Translations under genes and position numbers: made by a program
Source: an uncultured Clostridium sp.
GTDB taxonomy: Bacteria > Bacillota > Clostridia > Lachnospirales > Lachnospiraceae
Assembly (NCBI GenBank): GCA_900544905.1
Contig: UQXF01000043.1
Coordinates: 1-24,421 of the forward strand
Length of the DNA: 24,421 nt
Direction of reading: 5' to 3'
In this document: positions 16,513-23,454 of the stretch, one piece after another
Layout: each line of letters starts with the position of its first letter
Position numbering within the stretch: the first letter of the stretch is position 1
The notes under the pieces: model-generated
Database searches by the model: none
The model's input: the letters and a program-made list of their open reading frames with translations, nothing else
Told to the model about the DNA's origin: nothing

Positions 16513-16531
16513 CTGCATCAAAAAGTTATCT
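16513..16531. promoter_or_regulatory. 19-bp motif shared with 11398-11416
   Basis: CTGCATCAAAAAGTTATCT matches the motif in the ABC/two-component control region at 17 of 19 positions. It is followed 27 bp on by ATGCATT; at the other site this distance is 37 bp, a difference of about one helical turn. The palindromic partner half seen at 11392 is absent here. In minus orientation TTGATG (16516-16521), 16 bp and TAAAAA could form a weak promoter for the lipoprotein genes. In plus orientation a candidate -10, TATACT, lies at 16565-16570 for the 292-residue gene. Confidence 0.6.
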
Positions 16532-16645
16532 AAAAAAATATGCATTCCCGGTACAAATGTATGTTATACTCATCTTAACATAATCCAGACAAAGCGTTAC
16601 TAAAAAAGCTATTTAACACATGAAGGATATTACAGGAGGTGCCCC

Positions 16646-17524
16646 ATGAGACAATCGCGATATAAACATATAATCATTATCAGCTTTCTGTTCATCACTA
16701 TACTTGGAATCGTTCTGCCGGGAACACTGCTTCATCTGACCTTTGCCTCCAATCTAAATGAAGTCAAAAACGTACCGGAAGAATATTACCCTTCCTCCGG
16801 CTCCACGATTTCAAAAAATGCTTCAGCAAAGCTTTCCGAATATGAACGGATAAGATTAATTTCCGGAGCATGGGACAGTACACCGGAACAAGTGGATATT
16901 TCAGAAACCACCTTAAATGATGCCGCTGTAGCAGAGCTTGCGCGGACTGCTGTAAATGAATTGTACACAGCCGGCGGTTATCCTTATGAGTTTGGTTCTT
17001 CCTATGACAACTGGTATTCCTGGAAAGTTCAAAGCTTTCGTTGTACGGAAAATTCATTCCATACCTATTCTACCTATTGTTTTCTGGTCACCTTCTACCG
17101 ATATGATGACGATGAAGTTCACGAAGTTCTGATTACAGAAAGCGGAACACTGTTAAATATACGGAACAATCGTCCTTCAGACACAAAAGAAAAATTGTCA
17201 GGCACATGGGGCACCAAAATGGAGAATTACTTTAAAAATAAATATTCTCTGTCAAAAACGCCTGTTACCTTTTTGGAAATAACAAAACAGGAAACACTTC
17301 CTGCATATACAAATATGAACCTTACATCCTCCGCCAGTCAGGCTGCTTATATACTTGTATTAAACAACTCCAATATTGCCTCTCTTAGCGACCTGGACAA
17401 TTTAATAAATTCCGAAATACCGGAAAATACGGAGCTTTATTATGTGTATCAGAGTTATAACACTGAATATTTTATGATAACAATTATTCCATGGGAACAG
17501 CCGCAACAGGAAAACATTTATTGA
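16646..17524 (+). CDS. Membrane-anchored protein of unknown function
   Basis: This 292-residue protein has one N-terminal hydrophobic segment (about 9-34) and no lipobox, so it is either anchored or cleaved and secreted. The remaining roughly 258 residues are predicted extracytoplasmic and rich in Ser, Thr, Asn and Tyr. There are segments suggesting two alpha/beta units: TLNDAAVAELARTAVNELYTA, then TYCFLVTFYRYDDDE.HEVLITESGTLL, and later AAYILVLNNS with YNTEYFMITIIPW. The architecture recalls regulators of histidine kinases such as YycI or YycH only in general form; I do not claim homology. The ribosome binding site is ACAGGAGGTG, 5 bp before the ATG. It is divergent from the lipoprotein pair, and the shared motif upstream suggests common control with the ABC transporter. 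Confidence 0.8.
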   Translation: MRQSRYKHIIIISFLFITILGIVLPGTLLHLTFASNLNEVKNVPEEYYPSSGSTISKNASAKLSEYERIRLISGAWDSTPEQVDISETTLNDAAVAELARTAVNELYTAGGYPYEFGSSYDNWYSWKVQSFRCTENSFHTYSTYCFLVTFYRYDDDEVHEVLITESGTLLNIRNNRPSDTKEKLSGTWGTKMENYFKNKYSLSKTPVTFLEITKQETLPAYTNMNLTSSASQAAYILVLNNSNIASLSDLDNLINSEIPENTELYYVYQSYNTEYFMITIIPWEQPQQENIY

Positions 17525-17553
17525 CAATTTTCTCTGCACATAAATATCCCATA

Positions 17554-17594
17554 TTGTCGAACCCTCCGGTATAAAGTACCAGAATTTGTCGAAA
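17554..17594 (+). promoter_or_regulatory. Two Spo0A-type boxes
   Basis: TTGTCGAA occurs at 17554-17561 and again within TTTGTCGAAA at 17585-17594. Both match the Spo0A 0A box core, lie in the same orientation and start about 32 bp apart. They are upstream of the Spo0E-like gene at 17684. A possible -10, TATTAT, directly follows the second box (17595-17600), and another lies at 17645-17650. The promoter itself cannot be placed with confidence, so activation and repression are both possible. Confidence 0.6.
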
Positions 17595-17683
17595 TATTAT
17601 GAAAAGTGCGACCCTTTCCTACCGTACTTATCCCCAAGATATGGTATTATGAAGCTATCAAAATACAAAAAGGAGGAGATATT

Positions 17684-17893
17684 ATGGAAGAACAACAGGA
17701 AAATCTATTAAGGCAGCTCGAAACCGAAGGGCAGCAAATTGCAAAGTACCGTAAACTGATGTTAGACTTAGCACGTTCTGGCAAAAAGATTGATTGTTCC
17801 AGAATGCTGCACATCTGCAGGAAACTGAATAAGCACATTTCCTCATTTGATGAGATTAACAATCAGTTAATAGAATTAGAGACCGCTAGTTGA
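17684..17893 (+). CDS. Spo0E-like small protein
   Basis: This 69-residue cytoplasmic protein consists of two predicted helices. The layout is that of the Spo0E-like aspartyl-phosphate phosphatases: a first helix containing EGQQIAKYRKLMLDLARSG and a second containing RMLHICRKLNKHISSFDEI. The family signature SQELD appears here in degenerate form as CRKLN, so catalytic activity towards Spo0A~P is uncertain. The start is fixed by AAGGAGGAG, 7 bp before the ATG; a longer in-frame reading back to 17606 has no such site. A strong terminator follows. Two 0A boxes upstream suggest control by Spo0A, which would make a feedback loop. Alternatives are an unrelated small helical hairpin protein or an anti-kinase-like regulator. 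Confidence 0.65.
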   Translation: MEEQQENLLRQLETEGQQIAKYRKLMLDLARSGKKIDCSRMLHICRKLNKHISSFDEINNQLIELETAS

Positions 17894-17938
17894 TTCGAAA
17901 ACGTTATTGTTCCATATTATCGTACAAAAGATATACAC

Positions 17939-18003
17939 AGGGACTGCCCCGTGCCCGGATTGTCTATACAGACCTTATCCGGTGCGGCAGTCCCTTTCCT
18001 TTT
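17939..18003 (+). terminator. Strong intrinsic terminator
   Basis: AGGGACTGCC (17939-17948) pairs perfectly with GGCAGTCCCT (17986-17995). An inner stem CCGGAT/ATCCGG and a terminal GTC/GAC add to it, and TTTCCTTTT follows. It ends the Spo0E-like transcript. The same hairpin lies downstream of the convergent small gene at 18016, but the T tract is weak on that strand. Confidence 0.88.
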
Positions 18004-18015
18004 GAAAAAATATCG

Positions 18016-18204
18016 TTAGTTCATGCTGTCTAAGCCGGATACCAGACTTCTCATCTCCTGCTTAGAGCCCACACTGCGGGAACGGCTGATAAACTCCTGT
18101 CTTTCCTGCTCATTCATGTTACTGAACCTTTCCATGGCACGAAGATTCTCGGCAAGCGCCATGCTGAGTCCTACTGGGATTTCGTCATTATTTAATACAC
18201 TCAT
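18016..18204 (-). CDS. Small conserved-looking protein, function unknown
   Basis: This 62-residue soluble protein contains NDEIPVGLSMALAENLRAM, RFSNMNEQERQEFISRS, and an ending SKQEMRSLVSGLDSMN. It is mainly helical and charged, with no membrane segment. I recall similar short hypothetical proteins in Clostridia with the pattern GxxMALAxNxxAMexF, but no function is known to me. The chosen ATG has GGAGGAG 3-4 bp upstream; the frame opens 11 codons earlier without a ribosome binding site. It is 138 bp downstream of the MATE gene on the same strand and may have its own promoter. Confidence 0.7.
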   Translation of the reverse strand: MSVLNNDEIPVGLSMALAENLRAMERFSNMNEQERQEFISRSRSVGSKQEMRSLVSGLDSMN

Positions 18205-18240
18205 GTGCTCCTCCATTCCGCCACTGCTGTGACACAATTT

Positions 18241-18259
18241 AAGCTGTTTTTAACAGCTT
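18241..18259. repeat. Perfect 8-bp inverted repeat
   Basis: AAGCTGTT, 3 nt, AACAGCTT lies between the end of the MATE gene and the small gene at 18016-18204. No T tract follows on the minus strand and only TTTT on the plus strand. It could be a weak terminator for the MATE operon or an operator for the small gene. Confidence 0.55.
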
Positions 18260-18342
18260 TTCCTGTAAATAATATGTGCAGCAGAGGCGAAAAAAATACG
18301 ACAGGCAGCCGAAAAAATATCAATATATAAATTACCGGAAAA

Positions 18343-19695
18343 TCAGTTGTCTGCACTTTCTTCCAATTTCGAGGATATTTTTTTAACACATCCAAAGCAT
18401 ACCGGCACAATATAGAAGCAGGCAGAAACCCATGCGGTCTGGTCTGCAAAGCAGATTGCCGTGAATCCATACATTGGCACAAGGATTACACTTACAAGTA
18501 TTCTTGCTATCATTTCCGTCAGCCCGGAAAATACCGCCCTGCCAGAATAGCCAAGTCCCTGGGTCGTCATCCTGCACACATTCAAAATTCCAAGACTCCA
18601 GAAGAAGAAACCCATGCATCGCAGATATTTTGCAGAGGCATCCAATACCGCCACCGCACTTTTATTTACAAACAGCATAGACAGGGTTCTTCCGGCAAAA
18701 ATCAGGATAACTCCTGCCAGCAGTCCATAAAATACGCCTGCACAAATGCCCTCCCGGATACCCTTCTTAATCCGGTCCGGCTTACCGGCACCCAGATTCT
18801 GTCCACAGAAAACAGAAACGGCTGTAGCAATGGCATCAAAGGGGCACATCAGGAACTGTTTAATCCGCATACCTGCTGTAAACCCAGAGACATAAATACT
18901 TCCCAGACCGTTATTTGCCGACTGCATAACCATACTGCCGATTGCGGTAATGGAATACTGCAATCCCATCGGAAGTCCCATGACCAGCATGGTTTTAATC
19001 CCTGCTCCCTTTATCCTGTAATTTTGTTTGGACAGGCAGAGAACCGGAATCCGCTTTCTGATATATACATAGCATAAAATTCCGCTTACCGCCTGTGCCG
19101 TAATGGTTGCTATGGCTGCTCCGGCACAGCCCCATTTCAGCACAATAATACAGAACAAATCCAATATAATATTTAGCACCGTAGAAAAGGCGAGAAACAA
19201 AAAAGGCGTCCTGCTATCCCCCACCGCCCTTAAGATACTGGACAACAGATTATATAGAAGAGTAAAGGGTATGCCCAGAAAAATAACCACCAGGTACTGA
19301 TATGCCCCTGCGAAAATGTCCTCCGGTGTGGATAATAAATGAAGAATCTGCGGACAAAGCAACGCACATACCGTTGTCAATATAACTGCAAATACCCCTG
19401 TTAAAACCATAGCATGAAAAATAAGATTCCGCATTTCCTCATGCTTCCCGGCACCAAAGCTCTTGGAAATGGGAACACCGAAGCCACAGCAGATTCCGAT
19501 ACAAAAACCCAGCACCAGAAACTGCACACTGCTGGAGGCACCTACACTCGCCAGGGCATCCGCCCCCAGAATCTGCCCCACAATGGCAGCATCAATAATA
19601 TTATAGGTCTGCTGTAACAGGTTCCCCACCAATAGCGGAAGGGCAAATTGTAAAATCAGTGTAAGCGGTCTGCCTTCTGTCATACTTTTTGTCAT
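18343..19695 (-). CDS. MATE family efflux transporter
   Basis: This 450-residue cation-coupled multidrug and toxin efflux protein has about 12 membrane segments in two homologous halves. Family features are visible: LPLLVGNLLQQTYNIIDAAIVGQ at the N terminus, SKSFGAGKHEEMRN in the first half, and FCGQNLGAGKPDRIKKG in the second. The length is normal and the frame intact. The ATG has AGGGAGG 8 bp upstream. It is the second gene of a unit with the YczE-like protein, 22 bp apart. The sequence differs throughout from the second MATE (21093-22421), so this is not a recent duplication. Substrate unknown. Confidence 0.95.
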   Translation of the reverse strand: MTKSMTEGRPLTLILQFALPLLVGNLLQQTYNIIDAAIVGQILGADALASVGASSSVQFLVLGFCIGICCGFGVPISKSFGAGKHEEMRNLIFHAMVLTGVFAVILTTVCALLCPQILHLLSTPEDIFAGAYQYLVVIFLGIPFTLLYNLLSSILRAVGDSRTPFLFLAFSTVLNIILDLFCIIVLKWGCAGAAIATITAQAVSGILCYVYIRKRIPVLCLSKQNYRIKGAGIKTMLVMGLPMGLQYSITAIGSMVMQSANNGLGSIYVSGFTAGMRIKQFLMCPFDAIATAVSVFCGQNLGAGKPDRIKKGIREGICAGVFYGLLAGVILIFAGRTLSMLFVNKSAVAVLDASAKYLRCMGFFFWSLGILNVCRMTTQGLGYSGRAVFSGLTEMIARILVSVILVPMYGFTAICFADQTAWVSACFYIVPVCFGCVKKISSKLEESADN

Positions 19696-19717
19696 TTGTT
19701 ATACCTCCCTTGCAACC

Positions 19718-20392
19718 TTATCTTTGCAGCAGCAAATCCCGTTTTTCTCCAAACTGCCTTGTAATCCTGCCTAATATGGTACCCACCAGTATGGAAGCTG
19801 CAATCGTTCCAATCCCCACAGCACCTGCCTTATGCAGGGTAATCAGGCAGGCGGCTAAGGACGCCGCAACCATGGTTACATCAAATCCAATCTTTACTTT
19901 ACTAAACAGGAAATTGGTTTTCTCGGAAATCGCCTGCATAGCTCCTTCCCCCGCCAGTGGAACAATATCTGCCGGCAGGTAAAAGAAAATTCCCACAGCA
20001 ATCAGTACCGCGCTTCCAATCATCAGTACCAACCGCACTACTATATTATCCGGTGTCGGCAGAAAGGAAAACAGGTAATTGGAAAAGGTGGTAAAATAAC
20101 CAAAAATGATTCCCGCTGCCACCTGTAACAGATTCTTTATCTTAAATGCTTTTCCAAGAATCACAATCTGTAACAAAACAAGAAATACATGAAACAGGAT
20201 TGTCGCTTTTCCCATCTCCAATCCGGTAATACAGGTAATGGAATATGGAATGGAGCTCACCGGCGATACTCCCAGATTGGATTTCACAGACATGGAAATC
20301 CCAAGAGTCATGATAAACAATCCCAATATATATAACAACAGACGAATTCTGTAATTTTCTTCCTTAAGCATTTTATTTATCTTTTTCCACAT
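19718..20392 (-). CDS. YczE/YitT-like integral membrane protein
   Basis: This 224-residue membrane protein of the YczE-like group has about five or six TM segments. A short basic cytoplasmic start leads into LLLYILGLFIMTLGISMSVKSNLGVSP, which is typical of these proteins, and later ADIVPLAGEGAMQAISEK and GAVGIGTIAASILVGTILG. No transport function is established for this group. The ATG at 20392 is supported by GGGAGG 9 bp upstream; the longer reading to 20437 lacks a site and runs into the leader hairpin. It is the first gene of a two-gene unit with MATE, under the promoter at 20489-20516. Co-transcription suggests a related role, but this is inference. Confidence 0.88.
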   Translation of the reverse strand: MWKKINKMLKEENYRIRLLLYILGLFIMTLGISMSVKSNLGVSPVSSIPYSITCITGLEMGKATILFHVFLVLLQIVILGKAFKIKNLLQVAAGIIFGYFTTFSNYLFSFLPTPDNIVVRLVLMIGSAVLIAVGIFFYLPADIVPLAGEGAMQAISEKTNFLFSKVKIGFDVTMVAASLAACLITLHKAGAVGIGTIAASILVGTILGRITRQFGEKRDLLLQR

Positions 20393-20436
20393 TCTTTTAT
20401 TCCTCCCGTAAATTTTCTCTTTTCCATAGCCTGTCA

Positions 20437-20466
20437 CGGAGACGTAAAGCAGCCTTCGGTTCTCCG
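20437..20466 (-). other. Leader hairpin before the YczE-like gene
   Basis: CGGAGA and TCTCCG form a 6-bp stem around an 18-nt loop in the 5' leader, with CCGAAGG inside the loop. It is about 45 bp before the start codon. It matches no riboswitch class that I can identify; it may only be an mRNA stability structure. Confidence 0.4.
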
Positions 20467-20488
20467 CTCAATTATTTGCACCCCAACT

Positions 20489-20516
20489 ATTTTAGCACTG
20501 CCTTTTATAATGTCAA
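20489..20516 (-). promoter_or_regulatory. Promoter of the YczE-like/MATE unit
   Basis: TTGACA, a 16-bp spacer and TAAAAT on the minus strand, with TGC directly before the -10 forming an extended -10. The leader is about 90 nt. It lies about 70 bp from the MarR operator, so the two promoters appear independent. Confidence 0.78.
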
Positions 20517-20583
20517 CTGCTCTGTCCAAAATAACCAGGCAATTGCAGCATTGCGGTTTTAACCAACTGTTATAGATTAACCC

Positions 20584-20636
20584 TTGACATAAGTACGAAA
20601 TCATACTATACTCTCTAAAAGTATGATTTCGTACTT
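20584..20636 (+). promoter_or_regulatory. marR-MATE promoter with MarR double operator
   Basis: The promoter is TTGACA (20584-20589), a 17-bp spacer and TATACT (20607-20612). AAGTACGAAATCATAC (20591-20606) fills the spacer, and its exact reverse complement GTATGATTTCGTACTT lies at 20621-20636 next to the start site. Each half is itself a near-palindrome of the form GTAYGAWWTCRTAC, the usual size of a MarR dimer site. Two dimers three helical turns apart would cover the core promoter and repress it. The ribosome binding site GGAGGTG follows. Confidence 0.9.
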
Positions 20637-20648
20637 TGGAGGTGAAAT

Positions 20649-21086
20649 ATGAGTGAGTTTGCAACAGAGAAATTAAAACGGTTTAATTACCTGTCCGGCG
20701 AGATTGAAGCAGTCTATCACGAGGCTGCTCTGAAATTTGGGTTGTCCGACAGTGCAATGCTGGTTCTTTATGCTATCTGCAACAACGGGGAAAACTGTTT
20801 ACTCAGTGATATTATACATTTATCCGGGGCAAGCAAACAGACCATTAATTCCGCACTGCGCAAGCTGGAAGCGGAAGGCATTGTGTATCTGGAGGCTGTA
20901 AACGGCAAAAAGAAAAATGTCTGCCTTACCAAAAAGGGACGGGAACTGGCGGACCGTACCGTTATCCGCCTGCTGGATATCGAGAATGGCATTTTTGATT
21001 CCTGGTCCTTAGAGGAGCAGGAGCAGTACCTTACACTGACCCATAGGTACTTAACTGCATTTAAAGAGAAACTCAAGGAGGTTTAG
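20649..21086 (+). CDS. MarR family transcriptional regulator
   Basis: This 145-residue DNA-binding repressor has the MarR arrangement. N-terminal dimerisation helices (about 1-30) are followed by a winged helix-turn-helix (about 45-100) with recognition helix SKQTINSALRKLEAEGIV and wing EAVNGKKKNVCLTKKG. C-terminal helices (about 105-145) complete the dimer interface. GGAGGTG precedes the ATG by 5 bp. The perfect inverted repeat over its promoter indicates autorepression. The next gene, a MATE transporter, starts 6 bp after the stop, and AAGGAGG lies in the last codons. The repressor therefore probably controls the efflux pump and is released by a small-molecule ligand. Confidence 0.95.
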   Translation: MSEFATEKLKRFNYLSGEIEAVYHEAALKFGLSDSAMLVLYAICNNGENCLLSDIIHLSGASKQTINSALRKLEAEGIVYLEAVNGKKKNVCLTKKGRELADRTVIRLLDIENGIFDSWSLEEQEQYLTLTHRYLTAFKEKLKEV

Positions 21087-21092
21087 CTGAAA

Positions 21093-22421
21093 ATGAAAAT
21101 TCAATTATCCGAACATTTTGGTTACAGAAAACTGTTACGCTATACATTGCCATCTATTCTTATGATGATTTTTACCTCTGTTTACAGTGTGGTAGACGGC
21201 TTTTTCGTCTCCAATTTTGTGGGAAAAACACCCTTTGCCGCCGTTAATTTCATCATGCCGTTTTTGATGATTCTGGGTGCTGTGGGATTCATGTTTGGCA
21301 CCGGCGGCAGTGCACTGATTGGTATGACAATGGGAATGGGAAAACAGGACAAAGCAAAGCAATTATTTTCTCTTTTTATCTATGTCACAATTGCCTGCGG
21401 TATTGTCCTTGCCATCCTTGGGATTTTCTTTATCCGTCCAATCGCAGCCCTGCTGGGGGCAGAGGGCACAATGCTGGAGAACTGCGTCATTTATGGACGT
21501 ATCATTCTCCTTGCACTTCCGGCATATATGCTGCAATATGAGTTTCAAAGCTTTTTTGCCACGGCAGGAAAACCCCAGCTTGGTCTTTTCTTCACGGTCT
21601 CTGCCGGAGTCACTAACATGGTACTGGATGCCCTTTTTGTGGCTGTGTTCCACTGGGGACTTCCCGGGGCAGCTGCTGCAACCGCCCTAAGCCAGGTTAT
21701 TGGCGGCATTGCCCCTCTGGTATATTTTAGCTGTCCAAACACAAGCCTGCTCAGACTTACAAAAACAAAGCTTGACGGACGGGCATTGAAAAAAGCCTGC
21801 ATCAACGGTTCCTCCGAACTGATGTCCAACATTTCCATGTCCATTGTCAGCATGCTTTACAATGCACAGCTGATGAAATATGCCGGTGAAGACGGTGTGG
21901 CAGCCTACGGTGTATTGATGTATGTCAATATGATTTTCCTTGCCACCTTTATCGGATATTCCGTGGGTACCGCCCCAATCACCAGCTTTCATTATGGAGC
22001 CGGAAATCACGGGGAGCTGAAAAGCCTGCTTAAGAAAAGTCTGACTGTTATCGGTATTTTTTCAGTCAGTATGTTCCTCCTGGCAGAGGGACTTGCCAGC
22101 CCTCTTGCGGCAATTTTTGTGGGATATGATGATGCACTTATGGAACTGACCCGCCATGGCTTTACCATTTATTCCTTTTCCTTCCTGTTTGCGGGTATCG
22201 CCATTTATGGCTCCGGTTTCTTTACTGCCCTGAATAACGGTCTCATTTCGGCTTTGATTTCGTTTCTACGTACTCTGCTGTTCCAGGTAGGTGCCGTACT
22301 GATTTTCCCATTGTTCTGGGAACTTAATGGCATCTGGTTTTCCATTGTGGCGGCAGAGATAATGGCGGCAGTGGTTACCGTCTTATTCCTGATTGGCAAA
22401 CGGAAGCAGTATCAATATTGA
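21093..22421 (+). CDS. MATE family efflux transporter, MarR-linked
   Basis: This 442-residue MATE transporter has about 12 TM segments. It begins FGYRKLLRYTLPSILMMIFTSVYSVVDGFF, the typical first helix with VDG, and contains GTGGSALIGMTMGMGKQDKA and GTAPITSFHYGAGN in its two halves. It is complete. It is translationally linked to the MarR gene and should be induced when the repressor is released. Its last 10 bp overlap the end of the convergent hydrolase gene. It resembles the MepA-like group, an assignment from sequence pattern only. Substrates cannot be deduced. Confidence 0.95.
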   Translation: MKIQLSEHFGYRKLLRYTLPSILMMIFTSVYSVVDGFFVSNFVGKTPFAAVNFIMPFLMILGAVGFMFGTGGSALIGMTMGMGKQDKAKQLFSLFIYVTIACGIVLAILGIFFIRPIAALLGAEGTMLENCVIYGRIILLALPAYMLQYEFQSFFATAGKPQLGLFFTVSAGVTNMVLDALFVAVFHWGLPGAAAATALSQVIGGIAPLVYFSCPNTSLLRLTKTKLDGRALKKACINGSSELMSNISMSIVSMLYNAQLMKYAGEDGVAAYGVLMYVNMIFLATFIGYSVGTAPITSFHYGAGNHGELKSLLKKSLTVIGIFSVSMFLLAEGLASPLAAIFVGYDDALMELTRHGFTIYSFSFLFAGIAIYGSGFFTALNNGLISALISFLRTLLFQVGAVLIFPLFWELNGIWFSIVAAEIMAAVVTVLFLIGKRKQYQY

Positions 22422-23392
22422 CAGTTTCTTAACTGCCACTCATTTTTTCTGTTTATCCAGGAGGCAGATACATCCATTGCCCCGCGGCATGCGTTTGTCT
22501 GGTCTAATGCATTTAACATGACAAAATCATGTATGATTCCCTGAAAACGCATTGCCGTCACTTCCACTCCTGCCTCCCGGAGCTTTCTGGCAAATGCCTC
22601 CCCCTCATCCCTTAATACATCCGCTTCGCCATTTAAAATCATGGTGTCCGGAAAACCCTTCAGCTGCTCCCTGTCTGCCCTTAAGGGGGATGCCGTAATC
22701 CGGTTCCGGTCACAGGCTGATACGGTATACTGGTTCCAGAACCACATCATACCCTGCCGGTAAAGATAGTACCCTTCCGCAAACTGACGGTAGGACTCCG
22801 TACAGAAGCAGGCATTTGTAACCGGATAATATAGTAACTGTTTCTGAATAAATGGTCCTTCTCTATACTTTGCCATCAGCGACATGGCAACCGCCATATT
22901 CCCGCCCACACTGTCTCCTGCCACCGTAAGGGTACAGGGATTCATCTGTATTCCCATGCCCCCTAAAAGCTCCGGAACCCTGCACAGGATATGGTAGCAC
23001 TGCTCCACTGCCACCGGATAACGTGCCTCCGGTGAACGGCTGTATTCTGGAAATACCACAATGGATTCTGTTCTTGCGGCTAACTCCCTTACCAGCTTTT
23101 CATGGGTATGGAAGCTTCCAAACACCCAGCCTGCGCCGTGGATATAAAAGATAACATTTGCCGGAGAGGTGATACAGTCCGGACAGACAACATAGACCTT
23201 TACCCTGCCCCACTCTCCCGTATCAGCAACGGTATCCTGTATATTGGCAGGGTACATACAGATTGGTGTGCTCTGGGCTTTTTCCAGCACCTGCCGCCCT
23301 TTTTCCGGGGGCAGCTGGAAAATAAATGGTGGTGTGGAATTGGCAATACAGACCTGTAATGCTTCCGATTCAAGAGAAATCCTTCTTATCAT
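22412..23392 (-). CDS. Alpha/beta hydrolase, HSL/esterase family (fold 3)
   Basis: This 326-residue soluble esterase-like enzyme has the oxyanion-hole motif HGAGW (His85), where the family usually has HGGG, and a nucleophile Ser161 in GDSVGG. The acid Asp258 lies in GEADVLRDEG and His288 in IHDFVM, completing the catalytic triad. It probably hydrolyses short-chain esters or a related small substrate. The chosen ATG has AAAGGAA 6 bp upstream. A longer reading to 23482 would overlap the upstream gene by 28 bp and lacks a ribosome binding site. It lies 62 bp after the MBL gene on the same strand and is convergent with the MATE gene, overlapping by 10 bp. Confidence 0.92.
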   Translation of the reverse strand: MIRRISLESEALQVCIANSTPPFIFQLPPEKGRQVLEKAQSTPICMYPANIQDTVADTGEWGRVKVYVVCPDCITSPANVIFYIHGAGWVFGSFHTHEKLVRELAARTESIVVFPEYSRSPEARYPVAVEQCYHILCRVPELLGGMGIQMNPCTLTVAGDSVGGNMAVAMSLMAKYREGPFIQKQLLYYPVTNACFCTESYRQFAEGYYLYRQGMMWFWNQYTVSACDRNRITASPLRADREQLKGFPDTMILNGEADVLRDEGEAFARKLREAGVEVTAMRFQGIIHDFVMLNALDQTNACRGAMDVSASWINRKNEWQLRNCQY

Positions 23393-23423
23393 GTTAAATT
23401 CCTTTGGAATTTTAGTTGTTATC

Positions 23424-23429
23424 ATTATA
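23424..23429 (-). promoter_or_regulatory. Possible -10 element before the hydrolase
   Basis: TATAAT on the minus strand lies 31 bp before the hydrolase start, in the 62-bp gap after the MBL gene. The corresponding -35 (TTCTAT) is poor, so the hydrolase may instead be co-transcribed with the MBL gene. Confidence 0.35.
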
Positions 23430-23454
23430 TGTAGGAACGAGAAGTAATAGAAAA

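Noticed and set aside
17521..17549. TTGACA at the end of the 292-residue gene as a promoter for the Spo0E-like gene
   Set aside because: No acceptable -10 lies at 16-18 bp (AATATC or ATATCC only), so it is not called.
18241..18259. Terminator for the MATE operon
   Set aside because: The inverted repeat is perfect but lacks a T tract on the minus strand, so it is listed only as a repeat.
20437..20520. Guanidine or other riboswitch in front of the YczE-like gene
   Set aside because: Only a simple hairpin is seen; the conserved core of known classes is not present.
18343..22421. Recent duplication of a MATE gene
   Set aside because: The two proteins differ throughout and have different partners and regulators.
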